From Dirofilaria immitis (Eukaryota > Nematoda > Chromadorea > Rhabditida > Onchocercidae): a stretch of DNA of 64,000 nt. The position numbers and the translations under genes were made by a program. Below are positions 1 through 11,063 of this stretch, one piece after another. Where the stretch lies: the NCBI GenBank assembly GCA_024305405.1, contig JAKNDB010000087.1, positions 7,194,501 to 7,258,500 on the forward strand. Direction: 5' to 3'. Below the pieces are notes generated by a model, which did not search any database, was not told the origin of the DNA, and saw only the letters and a program-made list of their open reading frames with translations. Every line of letters starts with the position of its first letter. Within the stretch, counting starts at the first letter, position 1.

Positions 1-536
1 TCACTCTGTTGAAATGTGTTAGTAGTAGTGGGTGCCACTGCCAACACATTTAGCATATTGAGTCAGGTTGTGCAATAAATTTATTGAAAGTCGAAAAAAA
101 ATTGTTTGAAAAAGATTGCTCTTTTTGCTTTAACTTTGAAATTTGGTAATGGTTAAGATTTCAAAAGAGAGGATAGGCAATGTGATGGATTAATCCTTAA
201 ATACAAAATGTCAGTAAGATATAGTATATGATAAAATTCTATGAGTCAAATATTTGCTAACTATATTGTAAATTAATATCAAATAGATAGAGCAAATATT
301 CCTTTGGTAAACGTTTTTCATAGTTGTTTCAGAATTTGAAATTCCCAATGCGAGGAGTAGAATGCTAGATGAAGTTTTCGTACAAAATTTGAGCTTCAAA
401 AAAAAAAAGTTGAATGAAATGGTTAAATATCGATACTATAGAAGGGAAGGCGGCAGATCAAGGAGATAGCAAGAAAATGTCACCACACAAAGATAAAAAG
501 TAAGGATGTCATTATTCATGGTGAGATTTTTTTCAC
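1..536. other. Intergenic stretch, no gene seen
   Basis: I see no supportable coding sequence here. The minus-strand frame at 211-399 is low-complexity and has no splice context. The stretch lies downstream (3') of the minus-strand gene at 545-1888. Confidence 0.4.
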
Positions 537-544
537 TTGATTTG

Positions 545-1888
545 TCATGGCCAAAATTTATCACTAATGTTGTATCTATTGATACTGCTGTTCGTGGGGA
601 TATCATCTCTGCAATCAGTTAATCTCATCAATTCCGGTACTACAATCAATGTAGTCTCAATACTTTCATTTCTACTTAACATCCTTTCGAAGTGACTTAA
701 TTGTAACGTTAAATCATAATTAACAGAAAAATCCAAAAATTGTGGTGCTGTCAGTGGCGTAGAATCCATAAAATCAGTGAGTGATGCCAATGGTAGGATG
801 TCGATCGTTTGTTCTGATAGGTTATTATAGGGGTACGGCATATTGAAGTTTCTCACTGCGCATCCATCTGAAAATCTGTAACCTGTTTCAATTGTGCTTT
901 GTGAATCATCGAAAGGATTGATCCCACGAGGTAGCGGATATTTTTGGCATGAAGGGATAGGAGACTGGTGTTGAAGATAGGATAGATTCAACAGACTGGG
1001 TCCGCAGTTCTGTTCAAGTTGCCATCGTTTGCTAAAATAGTACATACTGATGATTTAAATTTTGTTAGATCTTAGTAACTCTCGGACTATTAGGGAATGA
1101 TTTACAATAAAATAAAAGATTTAAATCAAATTTTCGATGAATTATCTAATCGAGAAATGGATATAATGCGATAGGAGATTGCTGGAATTTACAATAAATT
1201 ATCAAAGTATGCTAATATGCTATAAATTCAATTGCGGAAAACTCAAATATATGGAAAAAGACAATATATCAGATTCAAAATGGAAAGAAAAAGGCTTTAT
1301 GATTCTTTAATAAAATATTCGCAATGTTCGAATGCATTGAATATTTAAAAGTCAAAAGACGATGATTCCATGCATCTATCAGAAGGCATCGTGGAGAAGG
1401 AATTCTGCAATTAGTTATGGAAGGAGAATTGAATGATAACTTACAATATCCTTGCATATAACGGTCCATAGGTCGTATTCTGCTTTTCTAACCAAGTGCG
1501 ATGTTGATATACTTCATCATCTCTTGTTATAACAAGCAAAGAAAAAATTGTTGATTTAATTCCGCTTCGAGTGCAATTATTTGTGCAGTAATGAAATATT
1601 TTTCTTCCAAGTTTGTTTCTTTCAGGATAATTAATCTAACTTCTGCCGAGACTATCTGCAGAGTTGAAAATACTTAAAAGTAATAAAATTTAATCCGTGA
1701 TAGTAACAAAAGGATATGCAATTACAAAAAGCTAAGTTAGCAGATTATTGAAAGATGATGCATATAGATAGACTGTGAGCATTAGGATTATGATGGAAGC
1801 TTACCTGTTGTCTAAGGTTTTGGATATTAAAAATTAGATGTGGCACAGTGACATTGGGGAACAAGTAATAGAATAGATCTCGTAACAT
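545..1888 (-). CDS. Unknown protein, three exons, one frame break
   Basis: Product not recognised. Three minus-strand exons fit together: 1888-1805 (ATG at 1888, 28 codons, donor CAG/GTAAGC, phase 0), 1655-1445 (acceptor CTCTGCAG, donor ATATT/GTAAGT, phase 2) and 1046-545 (acceptor ATCATCAG, or alternatively TATTTTAG at about 1030, both phase 2; stop at 545). The joined product is about 265 residues. Exon 2 encodes a charged, helical-looking stretch containing ITAQIIALEAEL and, later, TRDDEVYQHRTWLEKQ. Exon 3 is polar and Pro/Asn-rich with several N-X-S/T sites. Exon 2 is open in one frame up to a six-A run on the plus strand (1542-1547) and continues in another frame after it, and the downstream frame is the one that leaves at the correct phase for exon 3. 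One missing base there restores a single frame. The ATG may be internal to a longer protein, since I saw no clear exon upstream. The exon chain is fairly convincing; the function is unknown. Confidence 0.5.
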
Positions 1889-2746
1889 TTGCAATATAAA
1901 TATTTATTTGGGTGATAGTACCAGAAGTGAATAAATGTTGTATTATTCAAGATTTCCAAAGTAAAAAAATAGATCTGTTTGGAGGCATATCTATGATCGC
2001 ATAGCATTCAAAGATCATTGATTATCTCTTTTCTTTCATTTTTCTTTTCCTTGAACAGATAGGATCTTTAAATATTCATAATTAAAACCTATTTTTCGCA
2101 GAAAATATAAATAACTATTATTTGTTAAATATTGAAATAAGTTAGCAGTTTAGCAACAAAGTTGTCAATCAAAATAAATATCAAAACAGCTCCTTTAATG
2201 TGTGAAGTCTTTACAACTGACTTATTGGTAGAACTTTACGCGTAAAATTGAGATTAGAAATTAAATGCTATAAAAAATCAAAATAAACGATCAAAACGCT
2301 CTGCTATCAGCATCAGATATACGAAGTTTGATTTTCACCTTAATTAGCATAAATACCAAATTTGCATTTCAGCAGTTAAATTTTAAAATGAAATGAAGCA
2401 TGATGAATTTATATTGCATAATGATCGCTATGTTCCATGGTTGCTTGGAGAAAATGAAAATTTTTAAGCGAAAAGAAGTATATCCACGAATTTGCTCTTC
2501 TATTTCCTTCATATTTTGATTATTTTCGAAGAGGTGACTCTTTTGACGTATTCATCATTGTATCTCCGACATATTATAGCAAAAAGGAATAATTAATCTC
2601 ATAGATTTGCTATCTGCAATAGATTCAAGCAATTATTGCTATTCTTATGTAAAATAAAAATTAATTATGAACAGTTTTAATTAGTAATTAATGGATTCCG
2701 GAAAATTTAATTCTGATATTTGCTGAATTTTCTAATTTCATTTTAG
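1889..2746. other. Gap between divergent genes
   Basis: No coding sequence could be supported. This AT-rich stretch separates the minus-strand gene ending its 5' side at 1888 from the plus-strand membrane-protein exon that begins at 2747, so it may hold promoters for both. No specific element was recognised. Confidence 0.3.
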
Positions 2747-5629
2747 TCATGTTTAATGTGCGCTACAATATTATTGCTATGTCTACCGAATTTCTTATTT
2801 CATAAAGCAATTGCATTATTCACTACTATAGCAACTCTATTTGGCTTTATCTCTTTGATATTTCGCATGCAAACTTGGCAGAAAATACGCCATATCGAAA
2901 AGTTACAATCTGTTAAGTCACCCGTCAGTATAGCAAATACCTTTAAAAAAATTAAAATCATTTTCTTTAGATATAAATTCAAAAACAATATAAATTTCTG
3001 AGTAAAACGGTAAAGAAACGATAAATTATTCAATTTTATCATTTCAAAAGGCATTGTAATTGTAAGTGTTGTTTTCTAATCCGATATTCAAATATATTTT
3101 ACAAGTTCAAGCTACAATTTATCTAAAAATAAGTTAGAACATAGAAAGCATTAATTAATCTGTTATTTTATCATAAAAAAATAGTTATGATGAAGTTTTT
3201 TTCTTTTTTTTTTCAAATTATTGAAGAAATTGAATTTTATCAGTATTAGAAAATTACCGACTTTTAATTATGGGAAGTGTTCTTGAACATCTCACGAGCA
3301 ACAATGACGTGGCCCGCAGTGATTGCTTGGTTTTGGCTGAATTACACATTCAAATTTAACGATTTCACCAGCACAAGATGGATTATTTCGGTAGTAATAG
3401 CAATTACTTCCTATTTTATCCGTTTCGTCTATTGAAAAAACTAATGAAGGATTGAATTATCTCTCAATATTTTTCACTTAGAAATTCAACCTTTAATTCA
3501 ATGTAAGATAATTTCTAAATAAAATGAGACTAAAATATCTCAGAATGATTCCAATTTTTTAATAAAAGTTTAGGTATTCCTCAAAAGTATACTAAAAGAA
3601 TTCTGTCAGACTGAATTTTTTCAAGCAATATTTCCTCTTAATTGAAACTTTTTCTTTTAGGGTTTATTATTGGTATCCAGTCTAGCAGTTTTCATCCAAA
3701 TTTTGCTATGTCATTATTAATATCATCTTAACCATCATCCTGATCATTGGAAAGAAATTTAAAACATTTTTAACTGTTTGTTTTAATCGTGCATCATAAT
3801 ATCTTATTATAATTGCGATAAATTTCAAATTTCAATTCATGAATTCAATATAGTGATTTATGCTTTTGGGTGTGATAGTTTAACAAATGGGGAATCGATT
3901 TTATTGAAAATCCAATTTAGAATTATGATACATATATCTTCTAATATTCAAATGGTCTGCTCCTTTGAAATTTCTAATAGAATAGAAAGTAGCTTTTTGG
4001 TGGGAATGAAATCAAATTCTATAAATAGTGTTACAATGTTTATTTTTGACTTAAAACCTGAAGAAAAAAAAACGATTAAAAAAATAGCAATATTTTGACC
4101 TACTATTAATTGCTTTGCTTTAAAAAAATTATCAAAATCATTTGCTTGCACAGCAATTTAATCTAAATTCTAGAAGTTATGATGATTAAAAAATTATTTT
4201 TAAATTCGAAATATGGAAAACTTTTCCAAGATAGCTGTTTGCTATGCATATGCTTGTGAAATCATGTGGAATATATCAGCGTTACACAATGCTTGGTAAA
4301 ACATCAATAATTTCTCTAAAACCTTCCAATATGAAAGTTCAAAGAATATCCAAACTGTCTTATAATGCTAATTTAAAAATCCAAAAAGTAACGTGAAACT
4401 TTTTCAGAAATCTTATTTAATCAAATATTTTTAATCAAACACAAATGCTTTTACTGTTTTCAAAACATTACGGTGTATCATAACACTTTTGCATTAACTA
4501 TTGTCATTCGTGATCCTTCTAAATGGTACATATTATTAACTTTTCTCTTGATCTTCGAATTTTCATCTGCTACATTTATCATTACTGCACTCGTGATTTA
4601 CATGTGTAACTGCACTACTTATTCTTTCAACATATATTCAATGAAGAATTTTTATTACTATTTGCTCTTCTATTTGGGTTTATCTCAGATTTGTGAGTAT
4701 ATTATCCCGTTTGTACTTTTCGGACTTCCGTATGTAAACTTCTCTTACAATAAAATTCCTCTTGATATAATACCATAAATGAATTTTATTTATAATGTCT
4801 GCGATTTTTGACTAGTGCTTATCACATATTAAAGCAATGAATCGTTTAGGGAAAAACATTTATCACTAAATTTGATATGCAAACTTGAAGATTAGTTATA
4901 GGAAATGACCATACAAAACAATACTTAAGATTCATGTCAAGAAATTTGGGAGAATAATCTATATTTCAAGTGGGCAGAAATTTTGAACTATAATTGTATA
5001 GCATGTTAGGTGTCTTTTTGTATTCAAAGACAGCTTTTAGAAATTGCGTAACATAGGTAACGTTTCATCGTCCAAACATTTTCCGAATCCTGCGAAAATT
5101 TTTAAATTTATCAGATATGCGGATTTTTTAAAAGAGAAACTAGCTTTTTTAGGAAATTTTGCTTTTGAAGTTTTTTTATAATCCGTGTTTTCTAAAATAA
5201 ATCTGAAAACTAGCTTTATTTAATTAATGCTTGATGAAAGCTATCAGAAACTTATATGTAAAACGTAAGCAGTGAAGAGTGAGAAACCAAAATAAAGTAT
5301 GTCTAAAAGTATGGATCGAAATGTTCTCAGAAATTCATGTTTTAATATATAAAATGTTAAATAAATTTACAATTTATCTTATGAACTTAAATATGCACAA
5401 TAAAAAGTGAAAAAATACAATCTTCCTTATGCATTTTTCCTTATTTTACTTTTTATTAATAGAATTTTGATTTGGAATCTTTAGTTTCAATGAAATCCTA
5501 ATTAGCGTAATGTTTATTTCAGCTCCCAAGTCTGAAATGTATTCTTTCCATCTTCGTAATATGAAAACAAAACGATATATGCGTCTAAGAAGTATTAAGC
5601 AAACAGAAAGTTTCGATGCTGCTGCGTGA
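2747..5629 (+). CDS. Multi-pass membrane protein, exons incomplete
   Basis: Family not identified; it resembles a small nematode serpentine receptor or transporter only in being hydrophobic. Three plus-strand exon candidates have good splice signals. The first, 2747-2911 (acceptor TTTCATTTTAG, donor TCT/GTTAAG, phase 0), is one long hydrophobic segment followed by a basic tail. The second, 4408 to 4729 or 4733 (acceptor CTTTTTCAG, donor GTATGT or GTAAAC), contains two membrane spans, one around WYILLTFLLIFEF and one around YLGLSQICEYIIPF. The third, 5523-5629 (acceptor TTTATTTCAG), is a basic C-terminal tail ending in DAAA and a stop. A further hydrophobic exon may start at 3661 after TTTTCTTTTAG. 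The phases of these pieces do not all match, so at least one exon or base is missing, or two genes are mixed. The exons are probably real; the joined model is not established. Confidence 0.35.
3292..3428 (-). CDS. Possible last exon of a Cys-rich secreted protein
   Basis: Minus-strand open exon of 45 codons beginning after a T-rich acceptor (TTTTTTCAATAG, phase 1) and ending in TGA. It has six cysteines, spaced 8, 8, 9, 4 and 0 residues apart, and ends in GPRHCCS. Such spacing suggests a small disulphide-bonded secreted peptide, but no known family was recognised and no upstream signal-peptide exon was found. The opposite strand is also open here and hydrophobic, so one of the two readings is a shadow. 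It sits inside the span of the plus-strand membrane-protein exons. Confidence 0.25.
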
Positions 5630-6490
5630 CTGCCTAGATAATCTTAAACCGTTTATTCATATAAATTATTCTATCATATTATTATCATTTCATCTATCTA
5701 TCTACTAACATCATTTTTTCATTCTTGCATTATTGAAAAAGATAAAAGTAAGCACATGATGTTAATAGATCTCATTAAAAAGATTAGAAGTAATAAATGA
5801 TAGACTTCTTTAGTGTGGAATAGAAAGAAAGGCGTTACAATAACCCATGAGATTTATTATTAAAAATTTTATAAACAAAATTTTGATAATTGTAACTAGG
5901 GGTATTCTGCTAGAAGCTAACGAATACTGATATTCTTTCTTATCAATACATTTTTAGGCGGTCTTGTCTTTTCATTTAATTCCGTATATGTCTTTGAAAC
6001 CTTGAAATCTTTATAAATTTCAAAAATTTTTTTAAATTTATAGCATAAAGTTGAGAAAAACTTTTCTATCAATTTTTGGCGTAAAGTTGCTCTTTTCTAT
6101 ATAGTCATTTAATTTCAATCTTTGAAATTATTTTAGAATACAATATTTTCCTTAATTGCTTCAAATCTTTAAAATCCACTTGACCAAACCTTATTTTCTC
6201 TTATTACCGCTACAACAATTTTTTGATTATCATCGATTTTGATATCATATTTATGACTTCCTTTAAACTTTTTAGATAAATTGATATGCCAGAAAATTAA
6301 ATTACGGTGCCATTAATGAATACGCTGTATCCATTAATAAATGAATTGTATGATCGTTCCGAGAAATTTGAAATGTTGATGAAATTCAAAAGTTTTTATG
6401 CATAACAAATATCATTTTGCTATGTATATTCGTTAATTAATCATGAAAGTATGTGGAAAAAATCAACAAAAATTTAGATACAGTATGTGT
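5630..6490. other. Non-coding stretch, nothing recognised
   Basis: AT-rich sequence between the possible last exon of the membrane-protein gene and the first recognisable GPCR relic. No open frame, RNA gene or repeat could be supported. Confidence 0.3.
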
Positions 6491-8333
6491 CAGTCATACG
6501 TTTTATGGGCACTCTGTCTATCAACGATGAAGATAGGTATCATAGGTAATCTTTAGGTTGTCTGTTCCATTATAAACAATTATATATACACAATACATTG
6601 TATACAATACATGATTTCAAGCACATAAATGGTTGTGACTACCAAGTGATCGTCTAATATGCTATATTTTTGTCCTGGCTCTACACATTATTTACGTTTG
6701 TGATGATACATTAACTTTTGATAAGTGAAGAATTACAAAAAATTAAAAAATTTAAAGAATACATTTAAGTGAGAGGGTAAATGGATAAAAAAAGAATGGA
6801 AAAGAAAAATAGGAAACTGAAAGCGAGTGGATGAAATTCCAAAAACAAAACACATTCTCATTCTGAACAAATCCTCACCAATTGAAGCAGAATTTATATC
6901 CGAGATATCCTTTTACAGACTTTAACTGTGCGATGATAAATTGTAATTGCTTCTAATAATTTGTTCACTCTTACTTTTGCTGCTGTAAAATCCGAGTATT
7001 TCTGTTTTGATCATTTCTGAGCTGTTGGATTTTAAGAAATTTGGAACTGCCTTCACTTAATACAAACTAATTGAATGATTAGTTTTTAACTCATTAGAAA
7101 ATTTTTGCTCACTTTGTTTGGTAACGTATGAATTGAATTAAACAAATCTAATTTAATTAATTTGAATCGTAGGAATTTCGAATTCAAAATTGAGATAATG
7201 AATTAGGTTTAAATCTTTTTAAAAAGTTTAGCTTAAAATTTAATTTAAAAATCGGTTGCCAATAGCAAAATGGTATGAAAGGATTGAAATTCAATTCTTA
7301 AAAGCTAATCGCCTGACAAATTTTTAAAAATTTCGTTTAGTTATTTTTTTTTTGAGTATTTCAGATTGTAGGTATTTTTCAGCAAAACTTTTCAACAATA
7401 ACTTTGTTCTTATATTTCTTAATTCTTATTCCAATGTTACTTACAGTGAAAACAATCGATGTTACCGCAGATAAACGGGATTGCATATTAGTGATGACAG
7501 TGCATGGAATCGATTAATTGGTCTGCTTGTCGGAACATGTTTTGTTTTATTGATGATTATTGTGAGCATTAATTACGCTCAAATTGTGTTACATGTGCAC
7601 CGAAAATTTTCAAAAAGGAAAGCAAGACGTAAATATTTTTAAATTGATTTAATTTCGCTTTTCAGATTCGTAAAATAGAAATTCATAGCTATTAATATTG
7701 CAGTAATTTTTAGATTTGCTTTTAAATTCTTGAAAATTCTGTCGAATTATTCCATCACAAGTTATTGCGATAGATATTGTCTATGCAGTTTTCCATTTAC
7801 GAATCTTTCGCATTGAAAGATCAGTATTGAGCTGTTTTTTAGAATCAGGAATTTGCAATAATAAGCATTATCCATTATCAGACCCACGACATATGCGTGA
7901 AATGACATCTTCCATTATACGTGTCGCTATATTTCACTTAATCTGTTGGCTCCCATTTTTGTTTTTTTGTGATGATCCCTGTTGAAGTAACTTTTTTATT
8001 ATATAAATCGCTGATTTATCGTTTAATATTGCTGTATGAAAACGCTATTTCTTTTGAATTTGAATAATCGAATTTGCTTTAGCCATGAAGATATTATAAA
8101 ATTCTAAAATTTTGCGATTTTGAAATTCAGTCATGCTCAGTAGTACTGGTATCAATACAAGCAATAAGTTGGATTAATGATAAACACGCCTGGGTGTTGT
8201 AAATTCCAATACTGATAAATTGGTTAACATATTTGAATTTTGCATTGAACTTTCTATGTTATGTTGAATCGAGATCTCAGAGAACTAATCAGGTTTTCAC
8301 TTCTAGAATCACTGGAGATATAAAAGACAGCTA
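6491..8333 (+). pseudogene. Rhodopsin-class GPCR relic, peptide-receptor type
   Basis: Plus-strand remains of a class A seven-transmembrane receptor. A TM1-like piece (6491-6573) reads GIIGNL followed by an in-frame TAG at 6554 and then VVCSI, matching the TM1 GN motif. The exon 7447-7628 (acceptor ACTTACAG, donor AGAC/GTAAAT) holds TM5, with LVGTCFVLLMIIVSINYAQI and a basic third loop, after an in-frame TAA. The stretch 7869-7984 holds TM6 with the diagnostic CWLPF. The exon 8131-8333 (acceptor AAATTCAG) holds TM7, including WLTYLNFALNFLCYV, interrupted by TAA at 8200. The Asn-Phe in place of the usual Asn-Pro in TM7 is, to my knowledge, typical of FMRFamide-receptor-like proteins. A Ser-rich, CC-containing open stretch at about 9160-9310 could be its cytoplasmic tail. 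TM2 (about 6650-6720) is weak and TM3/DRY was not found. The nonsense codons are substitutions, not homopolymer slips, so I read it as a decayed gene. Confidence 0.5.
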
Positions 8334-10139
8334 AAATTCGGTGTCGATGAGGGATGCTATGCTTTATGATATTTTTAAATGAATAGGAATAAAATATTCT
8401 ATTAACAACTGATTACATTTTACATTACATTTTATTGTAAAACATTTTATTGTTTTATTGTTAAAGTGTTCATGAATTTTTTTGTATGTTCTGTCACAAT
8501 ACACAGATCACTTTTTCTCAAAAAAAAATTAAGTGAAAAGTTTCTTTTTTATTTGCAAGTTATTCTAATTTTTTGAAAAGTGACATGCAATTTCAAGGAA
8601 TCCGCAACTTTGTTCTATTCTATTCCAGTATTACTGTAAATTCAAAAGCAGAAGGAACAAGGTTTTATGAATATATTTGATTCGAAAGACATTCCGTAAC
8701 ATTAAAAGTAAATATTACTAATAATATGGGAGTGACTATTTTTTAACCTAATAGACCTTTTGGAATGGTTGGTATAAATCAAATGTTGTGGCATCAAAGC
8801 GATCCAGGGAAACTTTTGATTTTAAAACAAAAAAAATGAAAAGAGAGAGAGAAATAAAATAATAAAATTACTTCAGGAGTAATATGAAACGACGAAGGCG
8901 TAATGCAATGACATATAATTGTTCATCAGCAAATTTCACAAACAAATGCTCCTGACAAAGCTGGAACCGAAGTTTAAGTATCCAAGTATTTACTAAAAGT
9001 CCGCAATCGTGAAAATTGAAATTAATGCAAATAATAAGTGCGTCTCTCTAGAACCGGAAAGGTATGCATATTAATTCCAAAATCATATCTTTCTGCCTTT
9101 TAAAAATGCCAAAAAAAGCTTACTAGAAGACAACAAATTAAGAACTTAAGTGTTCTACATTATCTGCCTATGAAATTCTGTACTATCCAATTTAAATTCG
9201 TCAGTTTCCCAGTTTGGAAGCAGATTTTTATCGAATTCAGCTACCAGTGACGAGTGTTGTACGATCAAGAATTCAAATCTTCACAAGCGGTCTTTTTTGA
9301 AATCTAATGCATATATCCGTTGAGGATATGCTCGACTAGTACATTTCAAAATGATGAACTTTGACATTGTGTCAGAATTTTGATAATAAAAACAGAGGAA
9401 TATATCGATGATGGCTGTGACCATTTAATAGTTCATGTACTTTTGATCTACTGCATTTTCCGAAGTTTTATTTAATACTGATAACAAAGCAACGTAAATT
9501 ATTATAAAGCATCATTACTAAAAAAAGTAATGAGAAAAAATGTTGGATTTTCATGACACAAAATCAGGAAAAATGAATTTCGAAATACTTCTGGTAATAT
9601 TAATGATAATGTTAATAGTGAATTCTTTTTCAGCATACAAAGTACTAAAACCGCTGTTAAAAGTGACAATAATGAGCTGAAAAGTGGATATCAATTATTC
9701 AAATGCCACTTCTATCAGCTTAAATTTAATTTTTTAATGATAATAACCAATGACACAACATCATATCATATTGAAGTTTAAATTTGGAATATGAATAAAG
9801 GTATAAATTATTTGTGATATATGTAAATGAAACGTTATTGTGATTCAATATTCTTTTCATTTGAATAATGTACTCTGTGTTTTGTCCATATCTTATTTCA
9901 TATAATCATGATTAAAATGCCAATACTTAATCATACGATAGAATTTCGATAGAAACTAACAAACTACAGAATATTGATTTTTATATCATATCAAAATTAA
10001 TATAGTTTAATTAGAGACAAGTTTTCACAGTTTGCTTTTTCCTTAAATCTCAAAATTTCAAATTTATTTGCTTTAAAATTTTAAAAAGTGAGATAAGTAA
10101 CCATAAATGACATTTTGAAGCTCTTATTTCGTATAAATC
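8334..10139. other. Mostly non-coding stretch
   Basis: No complete gene seen. A 46-codon plus-strand open stretch around 9170-9310 is Ser/Asn-rich with a CC pair and could be a receptor tail linked to the GPCR relic, but two frames are open there and no clear acceptor decides between them. Confidence 0.25.
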
Positions 10140-10313
10140 ATGAGCGATCAAAGCAGTTCATCGTTCAACGAATCAATAAGTGAAATTAAGAAGGAAACAA
10201 TCTTTACCAATGTTGCTGAAATCGCGAGAACCAGAGAATTATTAATTCTTTTGCTGTTAATTAATGTTGCTGGCATACGTTGTATGTGCGGATTTACTAC
10301 GCAATATATCTAA
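10140..10313 (+). CDS. Short ORF with hydrophobic helix, possible first exon
   Basis: An ATG at 10140 opens a 57-codon frame: a Ser/Glu-rich polar N-terminus (MSDQSSSSFNESISEIK) followed by a leucine-rich hydrophobic segment (ELLILLLLINVAGI). A strong donor (GTATGT) at 10270 lies inside the frame, so it may be a 5' exon of about 43 codons rather than a complete protein. No downstream partner exon was found. The region just after it (10300-10480) is less AT-rich than its surroundings. Function unknown. Confidence 0.25.
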   Translation: MSDQSSSSFNESISEIKKETIFTNVAEIARTRELLILLLLINVAGIRCMCGFTTQYI

Positions 10314-11063
10314 AATTGTTCATCGCTTATATCAATGAGCTCCAACAAAGAGCTCCGTTTCCAAACGCTAAAAAGGCGCTATTTCTTATATTCGTAGACC
10401 ATTGAGGAGAAAGGTCCTGAGCACCAAGCCATAATAAAGGATGTGCTTAAGCGAGTCGGACACCCATGTCAGATGTGTTTAGTTTAGTTTCCTCTTTCCC
10501 ATATGTTATATGGTCATCATTAGGATTGTCTGATTGATATGATTGAATTTGTATTATCGATCTTGAGATTAGTGTATTCGTTGATGTTTTATCAAATTTA
10601 TCATAATAAAGGTTTAATTATCCAAATTTGAGATATTATCATTAAAAGGCAGAAAAAATCTTTAATTTTTGTCAAGTTAAAAAGACCCAATGTTCTTACT
10701 GCTAATTACTATTCTTCTCAAAATTTGAAATTAAATTTGCAATTTTCCAAAAATTTTGCACTTACACTGTCTCAAAATTCATTTCGTTTTTTACGTGATG
10801 CTTTAACATTTCATTTTCAATTATTTTGTCAAATTTGAATTTACTTCACATTTTTTTCACATTTTCTTTATTTTCTTTCCATTTGATTTTTTCTTTCAGT
10901 GCACTTTCAACTATAGATGGCTTGAAAGGAACCTTAAATAGAAAGTGCTGAAATCCACTGTTAAATCCATTCTTAGGTACTGTATATATTTTTATGAACT
11001 TTCACAATACCAGACTTTGCATATGTGTGAGCCAAAAATAATTTAAAAAATTAAATATACAGC
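10314..11063. other. Intergenic, 3' flank of the glucuronosyltransferase
   Basis: No gene supported. The first about 170 bases are locally GC-richer and could be an old exon or element fragment. The rest is AT-rich 3' flank of the minus-strand gene that ends at 11064. Confidence 0.3.

Noticed and set aside
1275..1469. 64-codon minus-strand frame at the left gene
   Set aside because: It runs across the GTAAGT donor at 1444. The other frame upstream joins in phase to the exon at 1046, so this is mostly intron.
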